From positions 310,001 to 374,000 of the forward strand of contig NZ_JBEFTX010000002.1 of NCBI RefSeq assembly GCF_040195635.1: a stretch of DNA of 64,000 nt. The letters are read 5' to 3'. Shown here one piece after another: positions 26,691-35,324 of this stretch. The notes under the pieces are model-generated. The model was not told where the DNA came from. It was given only the letters and a program-made list of their open reading frames with translations, and searched no databases. The stretch comes from Thermasporomyces sp040195635 (GTDB lineage Bacteria; Actinomycetota; Actinomycetes; Propionibacteriales; Actinopolymorphaceae). Within the stretch, counting starts at the first letter, position 1. Each line of letters opens with the position of its first letter. The position numbers and the translations under genes are program-made.

Positions 26691-27460
26691 GCCACCCTCC
26701 CGCCCGGGAAGCGTTCGAGGTTTCCGAGATCATAAAGCGGTACGACGAGATCGGCCTTCTCGCGGACCCTGGAATAGGTCGAGATCGCCTCGTACATGTT
26801 CTCGTTGATTCCGATCGGGATGTTCTTCTCGACATTCTCGCGGACGAAGTAGCTGTCGGAGATCGCGGCGACCCCCGCTGGTGTGTCGACCTCGACGACC
26901 ACAGACGCGCGGTGGTGGACGCCTGACCACCAGGTACGCAGGCCGGGAGCGAGTTCGTCCTCGTCGGCGAGCAGGCGTACCCGTGGCCACGCCTCGGTCA
27001 CCAGGTGCACGAGGATGTCGTCCGGCAGGGACGTGGCCCGATTGTCGTGTGGATGCGCGTGTGTGGTGTGGAAATGCACCCAGCCACGCTCGGCGATGCA
27101 GATCTGCGCCCTGCTGAACAGCGCCACGTTGCTGACCGTGTAGAGCTGCAGCGGCGTCAGTACGACGTGCGTGACGTCCGCGGGAGTGACGCCATGCTTG
27201 GCGAGCTGGTCGACGATGAACTCGTCGGGCTCCCGGCGCATCATCGCCCGCTCGCCCAGCACGGTGGCCCAGTGCGCGTTCATCGGACCGAGGTCCCGGG
27301 CGGGGCCCGTGTTGACGAGAGCGGTCACACCGTCACCGCGGATGAGGACCGCCTGGAACAGCAGGGTGTGCCACTGGTCCCAGTCGCTCATCCAGAACAG
27401 CTCTGGGCCCGGGATGTCGCCTCGACCCACGGGGAGCACCTGGACGCTGTACGTACTCAT
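26687..27460 (-). CDS. Metallo-beta-lactamase-fold protein lacking the metal motif
   Basis: 257 residues from the ATG at 27460. The order of segments follows AiiA-type lactonases: NTGPARD, then HGVTPADVTHVVLT, a GVHHRAS segment, and ISDSYFVREN near the C-terminus. Where HxHxDH should follow VLT, the sequence is PLQLYT, so the four main ligands are absent; the aspartate of SDSY remains. It is the first gene of a coupled pair with the rhamnose dehydrogenase, exactly where a rhamnono-lactonase is needed. It may be a metal-independent lactonase, a lactone sensor or a dead copy. Its promoter region holds the 12-bp TGATCA array. Confidence 0.75.
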   Translation of the reverse strand: MSTYSVQVLPVGRGDIPGPELFWMSDWDQWHTLLFQAVLIRGDGVTALVNTGPARDLGPMNAHWATVLGERAMMRREPDEFIVDQLAKHGVTPADVTHVVLTPLQLYTVSNVALFSRAQICIAERGWVHFHTTHAHPHDNRATSLPDDILVHLVTEAWPRVRLLADEDELAPGLRTWWSGVHHRASVVVEVDTPAGVAAISDSYFVRENVEKNIPIGINENMYEAISTYSRVREKADLVVPLYDLGNLERFPGGRVA

Positions 27461-27511
27461 CGGACGCTCACCACTCCTCGTTGCGTTCGCCTGCGACCAC
27501 TGGCTGCTTCT

Positions 27512-27669
27512 GCGTTCATGATCACGTTCGTGATCACCGTCAGGATCACGATTCCCGTCACGACCATGGTCCCGGCCACCGTCATGATCACGAACCCGGT
27601 CGCCGTCATGATCACGATCAGGGCGGTCCTCATGATCAGCGACATGATCACGTTCATGATCATGAACGC
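27512..27669. repeat. Phased TGATCA array bounded by 13-bp inverted repeats
   Basis: GCGTTCATGATCA (27512-27524) and TGATCATGAACGC (27657-27669) are perfect terminal inverted repeats. Between them, TGATCA or GGATCA boxes start at 27519, 27531, 27543, 27585, 27609, 27633, 27645 and 27657, mostly at multiples of 12 bp. CGTTCATGATCATGAACG at the right end is an 18-bp perfect palindrome. The region fills the gap between the IclR gene and the lactonase-like gene. Confidence 0.8.
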
Positions 27670-27671
27670 GG

Positions 27672-28475
27672 TCACTGCGCGCCGCGAACGTCCACGGCGC
27701 GAGCCGGCCGGTAGCCGAGCGCCTCGGACATCCGTTGGGCGGCACCACTCAGCAGCATGTGGGCGCGTTCGCGATGCGCGGGGGTGAACCGGATCGCCGG
27801 CACCGACACGCTCATCGCGGCCACGACACGCCTGCTGTAGTCGAAGATCGGCACGGCGACGCACCGGATGCCCATCGTGTACTCCTCGTTGTCGATGCAG
27901 AACCCCCGCCGCCGCACGTGCTGCAGGTGCTCACGCAGCTGCGCCTTGTCGGTGATGGTGTGGGAGGTGATGGGTTGGAGCGGCCCGCCGGCCAGCCTCG
28001 CGTCGAGCTCCTCCTGGCCGAGTCCGGCCAGCAACACCTTGCCGACGCCCGTGGCGTAGGCGGGCAGCCGCCGGCCGACCTCCGATGCGAGCGTCAGGGT
28101 TTGCCGCCCGTCGACCTTGGCGACGTAGACGTTGTGAAGCCCGTCGAGCACCGCCAACTGCACCGTCTCGTCGATGCCGTCGCGGATCTTCTCCATCAGC
28201 GGCACGGCCCGCTCGACCAGGCCGAGCGCGCGGGTGTAGGCGTTGCCGGCTTCGAGCGTACGGATGCCGAGCGCGTACGCCCGCTGGTCGGGATCGAAGT
28301 CCGCCCACCCGCGTTCGACGAGGGTCCGGAGCAGGCCGTGGAGGCTCGACCGCGGATACCGGAGGGCCTGGGCGATCTCGGTGAAGGTCAGCGGCTGTTC
28401 GTGCCGGGTCATCAGTTCGAGGATCGCAAGCGTCCGTTCGGCCGACTTCACCGCGCCCTTGGTCATGTCGTTCAC
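27672..28475 (-). CDS. IclR-family regulator of the rhamnose genes
   Basis: 267 residues from a GTG with AGGGAGC upstream. An N-terminal winged helix-turn-helix (residues about 10-75; LTFTEIAQALRYPRSSLHGLLRTL) is followed by an IclR effector domain (about 90-260) with the typical YATGVGKVLLAGL and RGFCIDNEEYTMGIRCVAVPI segments. It is divergent from the rhamnosidase-rhmD unit and upstream of the lactonase-like/SDR unit, so it is well placed to control both. Its ligand is probably rhamnose or a pathway acid. Two palindromes in the divergent promoter are likely sites. Confidence 0.9.
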   Translation of the reverse strand: MNDMTKGAVKSAERTLAILELMTRHEQPLTFTEIAQALRYPRSSLHGLLRTLVERGWADFDPDQRAYALGIRTLEAGNAYTRALGLVERAVPLMEKIRDGIDETVQLAVLDGLHNVYVAKVDGRQTLTLASEVGRRLPAYATGVGKVLLAGLGQEELDARLAGGPLQPITSHTITDKAQLREHLQHVRRRGFCIDNEEYTMGIRCVAVPIFDYSRRVVAAMSVSVPAIRFTPAHRERAHMLLSGAAQRMSEALGYRPARAVDVRGAQ

Positions 28476-28551
28476 GGCGGTGCTCCCTGGTCGAGCTCCG
28501 GGGCCCCGTCGTGGCCGCCCTGGCAGCTCCTGCGATGGCGATTCGGGTATG

Positions 28552-28575
28552 TGAACACCTGTTCAGCAAGCTGAA
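28552..28575. promoter_or_regulatory. Two overlapping palindromes, probable IclR operator
   Basis: TGAACACCTGTTCA (28552-28565) and TTCAGCAAGCTGAA (28562-28575) are both perfect 6-2-6 inverted repeats sharing four bases. They lie between the divergent iclR and rhamnosidase starts, in the size range of IclR operators. Confidence 0.6.
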
Positions 28576-28654
28576 ACTGCGCATAACCTACGCCGACAAA
28601 GGGCGTGAGGGCCAGTGTGTTTCGTCGAGGAGACAGATTCATCGAGGTGAAGTC

Positions 28655-31600
28655 GTGCCGCATCGATCAGGTCACCGCGAACTCTTCGAAGGCTTCGCTG
28701 CTCCCCAGGCCGCGTTCTCGCCGGCACCGATCTGGTGGTGGAGTGGCGAACGCGTCGAGCTCGACCGGCTCCGCTGGCAGCTCGACCAGTTGGTCGAGGC
28801 GGGCGTCCACAACATGGTGGTCCTCAACCTCGCACCCACCGGCCCGACGTACGGCTCGCTCGCCGACGACCCACCCCTGCTGAGCGAGGAGTGGTGGGCG
28901 CTGTGGGAGGGCCTATGCGAGTACGCGGGGAAGCGCGGCGCCCTGCTGTGGTTCTACGACCAGATCGGCTTCTCCGGCGCCAACCTGCAGGGTCGGCTCG
29001 TCACCGCGCACCCGGAGTACGCCGGTGCGTCGCTCGAACGGGTGGTGCAGGACGTCGACGGCCCGGTCGAGCTGGTCTGCCCGGCTGCCGGTTCGCCGAT
29101 CTCGGCCTGCGCACTTCCGCTCTCCGCCGACGGCCCCGAGGCCGCGGGCACCGTTTCGGGACCGCCGATCCCGCTGCAGGTGGTCGACGGCCGCGTCCGC
29201 TGGGACGGCGCCGAACCCGGTCGGCACCGCGTCATGCTGGCGTACGCCCTGCGCCAGGGGTTCGACTACACCTCCGCCGACGCCTGCGCGGCGCTGCTCG
29301 ACATCGTGCACGGGGCATTCGAACGCCGGCTCGGCCCTTACCTCGGGACCGTCATCGTGGGGTCCTTCCAGGACGAGCTCCCGACCCTGCCGAGTTGGGG
29401 TCCGGCGTACGCCGACGAGTTCGGCAGGCGTCGCGGCTACCGCATCGAGGACACGATCGCCGCCCTCTGGGAGGCCGTTCCTTCCTTTCCAGGGGGCCTC
29501 GACCCGGCCCGGGTGAGGGCCGACTACCAGCGGGTTCGGGCGACCCTCGCCGAGGAGGCGTTCTTCCAACCCCTGCACGCCTGGCACGAACGCCACGGCC
29601 TGACCGTCGGAGTCGACCAGCAGAGCCCGGCGCGGGCGGGGGAGCCGCTCGGCTCCACCCGGCAGTACGCCGACTACATGCGTACGCACCGGTGGTTCAG
29701 CGCGCCCGGCAGTGACCACCACGGCGAGGCGAAGATCCACAGCTCGCTGGCCCAGCACTACGGCCGGCCGCGCACGTGGATCGAGTCGTTCCACTCCAGC
29801 GGCTGGGGCGGGACGCTGGAGGAGACGTTCGACTGGCTGATGCCGTGGCTGCTCGCCGGCGCGAACCTCTACAACCCGCACGCCGTCTACTACTCCACGC
29901 GCGGCGGTTGGTGGGAGTGGGCGCCGCCGAGCACCTGCTGGCGTCAGCCGTACTGGCGGCACTACAAGCACTTCGCCGACACGGTGAGCCGACTGTGCTG
30001 GCTGCTGACCCGGGGCGAGCACGTCTGTGACGTCGGGGTGCTGTACCCGTCCGCGACCGTGCAGTCCGCGACGCTGGTGGCTGGCGCGCTGCCGGAGGGT
30101 ACGCGGGCGCACGAGACCTACAACGCGATCGTCGGACGGATGGTGTGGCACGACCCGGCGCGTGGCGTGCTGCACCGGGACGACCGGGACTTCGTCGTGC
30201 TCGACGACGACACCGTTGCGGCGGCGCGGGTCGCGGACCGTGCACTCCACACGCGGGCGGCGTCGTACCGCGCCGTCGTCCTGCCGTCGTGCCGGTTCCT
30301 GGAGAGCGCGACCGCGAAGGTGCTCGCCGACTTCTGCGCGGACGGTGGACTGCTGGTGGTCGTCGGCGATCCGCCTGAGCACGCCGACACCGACGACGGT
30401 GAAGAGGCGGTACGCCGGCTGCGGCACATGCTGGCCACGGGTCTGGCCACGGGGACCGTCGTCCAGGTGGCATCGCCGGAGGCTCTGCCGGCGGCCCTCA
30501 ACCGGCTCGAGCGACCCGTCGCGGTCGACGGCCCGACGCTGCGTCGCCGGGTGGGCGAGCTCGAGGTCCTGCTCGTCCCGGCGGAGCCGACCGGGTGGGC
30601 GACCCGGTTCTCGGGCGGCCGCGACTGGATCCGCGGACTGTGGAAGAAGGGCTACGACTTCGACTCTGCCCGGCGACGGGACGCGGTGGTCCTACGCCTG
30701 GACCCGGCGGCGGACGACATCGAGCAGTGGGATCCGGTGTCGGGCACGAGCCGGCCCGCCGACGCGCGGCGACTCGGCGACGGCACGGTCGAGGTCACGG
30801 TGCGGTTCGACGAGGCGCCAGCCGCGGTCCTGGTGTGGCGGCGCGCACCAGACGACACAGCGGTGGCCGGCGACGCGTGCGCGGGAAAAGCGGCAGGCGG
30901 CGCCGCTGCAGAGATGGTGGAGGTCCCGCTGGGTGGTGCGTGGTCGGCGTCGCTCGTCCGCACGCTCGACAACCGCTACGGCGACCTGGCGCTGCCGGCG
31001 GGCAGCGATCCGTTCCCCGTTCAGCAGTGGCGTCTGCGCCACCAGCCGGAACCCCCGGCCGCGGGCACCTCCACGCCCGCGGCGGCGGCCGCGTCCACGC
31101 TCGCGGTCACGGCCGACTGGGCGCGGCCCGACCTCGACGACAGCGGATGGTCCGACGTGCTCGTCGGGCAGGGTACGTTCGCGTGGCGGACCGCGCCGCT
31201 GGCCGCCGACGCCGTGCCGCCGCCTCTGCCGGCGGGTCATGACGGGCCGCTCGACGGTTCGGGTTGGACACCTGTCCGCTACTCCCTCTCCTGCGGCATC
31301 GAGAAGGATCCCTTCCAGGCCATGATGCTGGGCCCGAAGGCACGAGTGCCTGACGACTTCTGGCATGTCGCCGGGGTGAAGGCGGGACAGGTGGTGGCCT
31401 TCCGGACCAGCCTTCCGGCGAAGCGGTCCGGCACGGTGACGCTCGCGGTGGAAGCCAATGGCGCCAAGGACGTCTGGTGGAACGGCGAACCGCTCGGGCC
31501 CGACCCCGGTGGCTTCCTCCGCCTCGACCAGGTACGGGCACGGGCCGGCGACAACCTGCTGGAGGTCCGTGTCACGGCCGACGTCAAGTGCGACCTGCGC

Positions 31601-32848
31601 GGCTACTGGGCGCTCACGACGGATCCGGACGCCTTCGCCCGCCCGGCCTGGCTGGTGCCGGAGGACGGGACCGTCCGCGGGACCGAGCTCGTGGCGCGCG
31701 GCGTCCTCACCCTCCCGGCGACTCGCCTTCAGCGGGCTGTGTTGCAGCTGGGCACCGAGGGTCCGGCACGACTTGTCGTTGCGGGTAAGGAGATCGCGAC
31801 TCAGGGGGCGTTCGAGCCGTACGGCGGGCAGGACCGCGTGCTGCCGTACGACGTTACGGAGCACCTGGTGCCCGGCGACAACCCGATCGAGGTCCGCTTC
31901 ACCGACATCGGCCGGCCGCTGGCGGTCTTCGCCGACGCGGCGATCGAGTTCGCCGACGCGACGACGTCGACGTTCGTCACCGACGCCTCGTCGTGGACCT
32001 TCACGCGGGACGACCTGCCGGTCGGAACGGCGTTGCGACGCTTGCAGCCCTACGATCCGCGGTTCGCGTGGCTGCGCCCCAGGCCACATCCGCTGCCGCG
32101 CGCGAGCTGGCTCGAACCCGAGGTCGCGGACGGCAGCGTGCTCGACCTCGTGCCCGAGGCGCGGCCGGGGGCACCCAAGCCGGCCGAGTGGTTCCGGCTC
32201 GTCGTACCGCCCGGCGCGACCTCGGCGACCATGCCGGTCGCGTCGGAGCGGGTGCAAGCCTGGCTTGACGGGGTGGAGATCCCTGTGACACAAGGCGGGG
32301 TGGCGTTGCCGGGACCTGACGTGGAGGGCCGGGTTCTCGCCGTACGCATCGAGCCGATCGACGGACGCTCCGGCGGGGCGCTGTGGGACGGTCCGGTGGA
32401 GTTCGAGTGCGGGGAAGGGCAATTGTCAGCTGGCCCGTGGGCCGACGCCGGGCTGGGTTCGTACTCCGGCGGCGTCCGCTACCGACGTCAAGCCCACCTT
32501 GACGGTGTTCCGGGATCGGCGGTGCTCGACCTCGGAGCCGTGCGTGGCACCGCCGAGGTGGTCGTCAACGGCCAACCCGCCGGTGTGCGCATCTGGTCGC
32601 CGTACCGGTTCGACCTCTCCGGACTCCTGCGCAACGGCGCTAACGAGGTCGAGGTGACGGTCTACAACACCCTCGCGCCGTACCTCGACGACTGCTCGCC
32701 GACGATGGGAGTCTTTCCCGGGCAACGGTTGTCGGGCCTGCTCGGTCCGGTCACCCTGCGGACCGCCGCACAGCCCACCGCGATGCAGCCGGCCGCCAGA
32801 CCGAGGACGGCCACACCAGGGACAGCCGCACAGCCAGAGGGGAGCTGA
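28655..32848 (+). CDS. GH106-type alpha-L-rhamnosidase
   Basis: 1397 residues from a GTG preceded by GAGGTGA; the frame continues upstream without a better site. The N-terminal half has the family pattern: PIWWWSG (25-29), LDQLVEAGVHNMVVL, WFYDQIGFSGANLQG, SFQDELPTLPSW with candidate acidic catalytic residues, and FGRRRGY. The C-terminal half carries beta-sandwich and galactose-binding-like domains (WWNGEPLG, YRFDLSGLLRNGANEVEVTVYNTL). No signal peptide is seen, so it may act on imported rhamnosides. It should release L-rhamnose, and is 7 bp upstream of rhmD. The family call rests on motif memory; a related GH clan member is possible. Confidence 0.78.
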   Translation: MPHRSGHRELFEGFAAPQAAFSPAPIWWWSGERVELDRLRWQLDQLVEAGVHNMVVLNLAPTGPTYGSLADDPPLLSEEWWALWEGLCEYAGKRGALLWFYDQIGFSGANLQGRLVTAHPEYAGASLERVVQDVDGPVELVCPAAGSPISACALPLSADGPEAAGTVSGPPIPLQVVDGRVRWDGAEPGRHRVMLAYALRQGFDYTSADACAALLDIVHGAFERRLGPYLGTVIVGSFQDELPTLPSWGPAYADEFGRRRGYRIEDTIAALWEAVPSFPGGLDPARVRADYQRVRATLAEEAFFQPLHAWHERHGLTVGVDQQSPARAGEPLGSTRQYADYMRTHRWFSAPGSDHHGEAKIHSSLAQHYGRPRTWIESFHSSGWGGTLEETFDWLMPWLLAGANLYNPHAVYYSTRGGWWEWAPPSTCWRQPYWRHYKHFADTVSRLCWLLTRGEHVCDVGVLYPSATVQSATLVAGALPEGTRAHETYNAIVGRMVWHDPARGVLHRDDRDFVVLDDDTVAAARVADRALHTRAASYRAVVLPSCRFLESATAKVLADFCADGGLLVVVGDPPEHADTDDGEEAVRRLRHMLATGLATGTVVQVASPEALPAALNRLERPVAVDGPTLRRRVGELEVLLVPAEPTGWATRFSGGRDWIRGLWKKGYDFDSARRRDAVVLRLDPAADDIEQWDPVSGTSRPADARRLGDGTVEVTVRFDEAPAAVLVWRRAPDDTAVAGDACAGKAAGGAAAEMVEVPLGGAWSASLVRTLDNRYGDLALPAGSDPFPVQQWRLRHQPEPPAAGTSTPAAAAASTLAVTADWARPDLDDSGWSDVLVGQGTFAWRTAPLAADAVPPPLPAGHDGPLDGSGWTPVRYSLSCGIEKDPFQAMMLGPKARVPDDFWHVAGVKAGQVVAFRTSLPAKRSGTVTLAVEANGAKDVWWNGEPLGPDPGGFLRLDQVRARAGDNLLEVRVTADVKCDLRGYWALTTDPDAFARPAWLVPEDGTVRGTELVARGVLTLPATRLQRAVLQLGTEGPARLVVAGKEIATQGAFEPYGGQDRVLPYDVTEHLVPGDNPIEVRFTDIGRPLAVFADAAIEFADATTSTFVTDASSWTFTRDDLPVGTALRRLQPYDPRFAWLRPRPHPLPRASWLEPEVADGSVLDLVPEARPGAPKPAEWFRLVVPPGATSATMPVASERVQAWLDGVEIPVTQGGVALPGPDVEGRVLAVRIEPIDGRSGGALWDGPVEFECGEGQLSAGPWADAGLGSYSGGVRYRRQAHLDGVPGSAVLDLGAVRGTAEVVVNGQPAGVRIWSPYRFDLSGLLRNGANEVEVTVYNTLAPYLDDCSPTMGVFPGQRLSGLLGPVTLRTAAQPTAMQPAARPRTATPGTAAQPEGS

Positions 32849-32855
32849 GACGTCG

Positions 32856-34049
32856 ATGGCACTGCCGAGGATCCGGGAGGTCCGGGCGTACGTCGTCCGT
32901 GGCGGCGGCGCCGACTACCACGACCAGACCACCAAGCACTGGATCGACGACCACGTGGCGACGCCGATGGCCCGATATCCGGAGTACCGCGAGAGCCGGC
33001 AGGCGTTCGGTCTCAACGTCCTCGGCACGCTGGTCGTCGAGGTCGAGGCGGACGACGGCACCGTGGGGTTCGCGACCACGACGGCGGGGGAGCCGGGTGC
33101 GTACATCGTCGAGAAACACCTCGCGCGCTTCGTCGAGGGCGCGCCCGCGACGTCGATCGAGAAGATCTGGGACCAGATGTATGCCTCGACGCTCTTCTAT
33201 GGCCGCAAGGGAATCGTGGTCAACTGCATCAGCGCGGTCGACCTCGCGCTCTACGACCTGCTCGGCAAGCTCCGTGGCGAACCGGTGTATGCACTGCTGG
33301 GCGGGCCGGTGCGCGACGAGCTGGTGTTCTACGCGACCGGCGCGCGTCCCGACCTTGCGGAGAAGCTGGGCTTCATCGGCGGCAAGCTGCCCCTGCAGCA
33401 CGGACCGGCCGAGGGTCCGGGCGGCATGCAAGCCAACCTTGACAGGCTGCGGTCGATGCGTGAACGGGTGAGCGATGACTTCTTTCTCGCCTGGGACTGC
33501 TGGATGTCGCTCGACCTCGACTACGCCACCCGGCTGGCGCTCCGTTGCGCCGACCTCGGGCTGAAGTGGATCGAGGAGGCGCTGCCGCCCGACGACTACT
33601 GGGGCTACGCCGAGCTGCGCCGCCGCGTGCCGACCGGCATGTGGGTGACGACCGGTGAGCACGAGTGGACAAGGTACGGATTCCGGCTGCTGCTGGAGAT
33701 GGGGTGTGCCGACGTCATCCAGCCGGACGTCAACTGGTGCGGGGGAATCACCGAGCTGGTCAGGATCGCGGCACTTGCCGACGCCCGCGCCGTACCTGTG
33801 ATCCCGCATGGCTCGAGCGTGTATTCGTACCACTTCGTGATCACGCGGCAGAACAGTCCGTTCTCGGAGTTCCTGATGATGCATCCCGAGGCGAGCGAGG
33901 TCGTGCCGATGTTCCACCCGCTGCTGCTCGACGAGCCGGTGCCGGTGGGTGGCCGGTTGCGGCTGCCTGAGACCCCTGGCTTCGGCGTACGCCTGAACCC
34001 CGATGCCCACCTCCACCGCCCCTACACGCACGAGCCGAGCGCCCTTTGA
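32856..34049 (+). CDS. rhmD: L-rhamnonate dehydratase
   Basis: 397 residues, the usual length. Enolase-superfamily dehydration of L-rhamnonate to 2-keto-3-deoxy-L-rhamnonate. The N-terminal lid has DYHDQ and HWIDDHVATPMARYPEYRESR, close to E. coli RhmD. Metal ligands D214 (DCWMS), E240 (WIEE) and E268 (GEH) and the histidines H269 and H318 (PHGSSVYS) line up with the known set. GGGGAG lies before the ATG, and the gene follows the rhamnosidase by 7 bp. Next pathway steps (keto-acid dehydrogenase or aldolase) are not in the window. Confidence 0.93.
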   Translation: MALPRIREVRAYVVRGGGADYHDQTTKHWIDDHVATPMARYPEYRESRQAFGLNVLGTLVVEVEADDGTVGFATTTAGEPGAYIVEKHLARFVEGAPATSIEKIWDQMYASTLFYGRKGIVVNCISAVDLALYDLLGKLRGEPVYALLGGPVRDELVFYATGARPDLAEKLGFIGGKLPLQHGPAEGPGGMQANLDRLRSMRERVSDDFFLAWDCWMSLDLDYATRLALRCADLGLKWIEEALPPDDYWGYAELRRRVPTGMWVTTGEHEWTRYGFRLLLEMGCADVIQPDVNWCGGITELVRIAALADARAVPVIPHGSSVYSYHFVITRQNSPFSEFLMMHPEASEVVPMFHPLLLDEPVPVGGRLRLPETPGFGVRLNPDAHLHRPYTHEPSAL

Positions 34050-34270
34050 CAGCAGGGAAATTCGAAGGTCACCCCACCGGGACCTGAAGCCGCCCATGCC
34101 GGGCGGATGGACGTACAGGGAAGCCGATCAGCGCTTGCGTGCACTGGAACCTGGGTGATCTTGACGTGCTGTCGTCCCCTCCTCACGGTGAAGGCGTCAG
34201 TGGATCTTCTGAGCTGTGTCCCGACGACTCCGGACCAGAAGTCGAAGGGACGTGAGGAGGAGCACCGAGA

Positions 34271-34384
34271 ATGCGACTGCGTAAGGCATGTGCCGCACTG
34301 TTGTGTGTGATTGCGTCTCTGTTCGTCGCCCAGGTTGCGAGCGCGCCGGCAAGTCTCGCCGACAGCGGTCGCCACTGCTGCTGA
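34271..34384 (+). CDS. 37-residue secreted peptide
   Basis: A short frame with a strong GAGGAGGAG ribosome binding site 8 nt before the ATG. It reads as a signal peptide: basic MRLRK, a hydrophobic ALLCVIASLFVAQV core, and cleavage sites after ASA or ASLA, leaving a tiny tail ending SGRHCC. A 14-bp perfect hairpin follows 21 bp after the stop. No gene follows on this strand, so it is not a leader for a downstream operon. It could be a signalling or antimicrobial peptide, or the product could act through its signal alone. I recognise no homologue. The 221 bp before it hold no other gene. Confidence 0.65.
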   Translation: MRLRKACAALLCVIASLFVAQVASAPASLADSGRHCC

Positions 34385-34405
34385 TCCAGCCAACCGCACC
34401 GATGA

Positions 34406-34443
34406 AGGTGGATTCCCACGCCTGGACGGGTGGGAATCCACCT
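34406..34443 (+). terminator. Strong hairpin after the peptide gene
   Basis: AGGTGGATTCCCAC (34406-34419) and GTGGGAATCCACCT (34430-34443) form a perfect 14-bp stem with a 10-nt loop. There is no T-tract. It probably ends the peptide transcript and perhaps also the methyltransferase transcript from the other side. Confidence 0.7.
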
Positions 34444-34520
34444 GTGTGACAGGCCACGGACGAAGGCCGTCGCCGACAGCTCGGTTGATCGGAACTCCTC
34501 GCCACGCAACCTCGCCATCG

Positions 34521-35210
34521 TCAGCGGGGGCGGAGAAGGCGGAGCATCACGAAGGCCGGGCGCTCCGCGAGCTTCGCGTGAACCTCGGGAAAGCGGCGGC
34601 AAAGCTCCTCCGATGGCTGGGGTTCCACGAGGCGTTCGATGAGGAAACCGGCGTCCGTCGCTTCAGCACAGGTGGCAGTGAGCGGTTGCCGCCAGTACCG
34701 CATGTCCCAGTCGTCCTTCCAGACCTCCTCCACCAGTTCGACGTCGAAGTAGCTGCCGCCGTGATTCAGCCAGTCCTCCATCGGGTGGGCGGTGGAGAGC
34801 ACCAGTCGCCCGCCCGGGCGCAGGACCCGGAACAGCTCCCGCAGCACCGCCCGCCGGTCGTCCAGGTGGTGGATAACGAGTGCGAGGACCACGGCGTCGA
34901 ACGTCTGGTCCGCCAGCCAGTCGAGCGGCTGGGAGAGGTCATGGACACGAAGCAGTTCCGCCCGGTCACCGAGCCGACTCTGGGCGAGTTCGACCATGCC
35001 CGCACTCTGGTCGAAGCCGACGACGGATGCGCCGCGGGCGAGAAGCTCGTCTGCGTAGAGGCCGGGACCACAGCCGGCGTCGAGAACCCGCTGGCCGTCG
35101 ACGTCGCCCAGCAGCTCCAACACCGCCGGCCGGTCGAGCAGGGCGTTGTAGGCGCCGTTCGCGGCATGACGTTCGAAGTCGTCAGGACGCCGTTCGTAGA
35201 TTGTGCTCAC
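34521..35210 (-). CDS. Class I SAM-dependent methyltransferase
   Basis: 229 residues from the GTG at 35210, which has AGAGGAA upstream; a GTG six codons earlier is less likely. Methyltransf_11 fold: SAM motif I is VLDAGCGPGLYADELL, motif II is VVGFDQS, and motif IV/post-I are FDAVVLALVIHHLDD and LFRVLRPGGRLVLST. The C-terminal part (WDMRYWRQPLTATCAEATDAGF) is the usual small-molecule side. The substrate is unknown. It lies alone between the peptide gene and the toxin-antitoxin pair. Confidence 0.85.
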   Translation of the reverse strand: MSTIYERRPDDFERHAANGAYNALLDRPAVLELLGDVDGQRVLDAGCGPGLYADELLARGASVVGFDQSAGMVELAQSRLGDRAELLRVHDLSQPLDWLADQTFDAVVLALVIHHLDDRRAVLRELFRVLRPGGRLVLSTAHPMEDWLNHGGSYFDVELVEEVWKDDWDMRYWRQPLTATCAEATDAGFLIERLVEPQPSEELCRRFPEVHAKLAERPAFVMLRLLRPR

Positions 35211-35324
35211 GGCAGGTTCCTCTCTCACGCGTGTCGGGTCCGGCCAGCGGTCCAGGGCACCCTCTGGCGGGTGGTCCGCGCAACTGCATTGTCCGAACGT
35301 AGGAATGAATCCGCGCCGCCAGGG

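Noticed and set aside
27512..27669. A hydrophobic protein encoded by the TGATCA array
   Set aside because: Both strands stay open only because the unit is a multiple of three; there is no ribosome binding site, and the frames run into real genes.
34271..34384. Cysteine-responsive leader peptide
   Set aside because: The peptide ends in two cysteines but is followed by its own hairpin and no co-directional gene, and most of it is a signal peptide.
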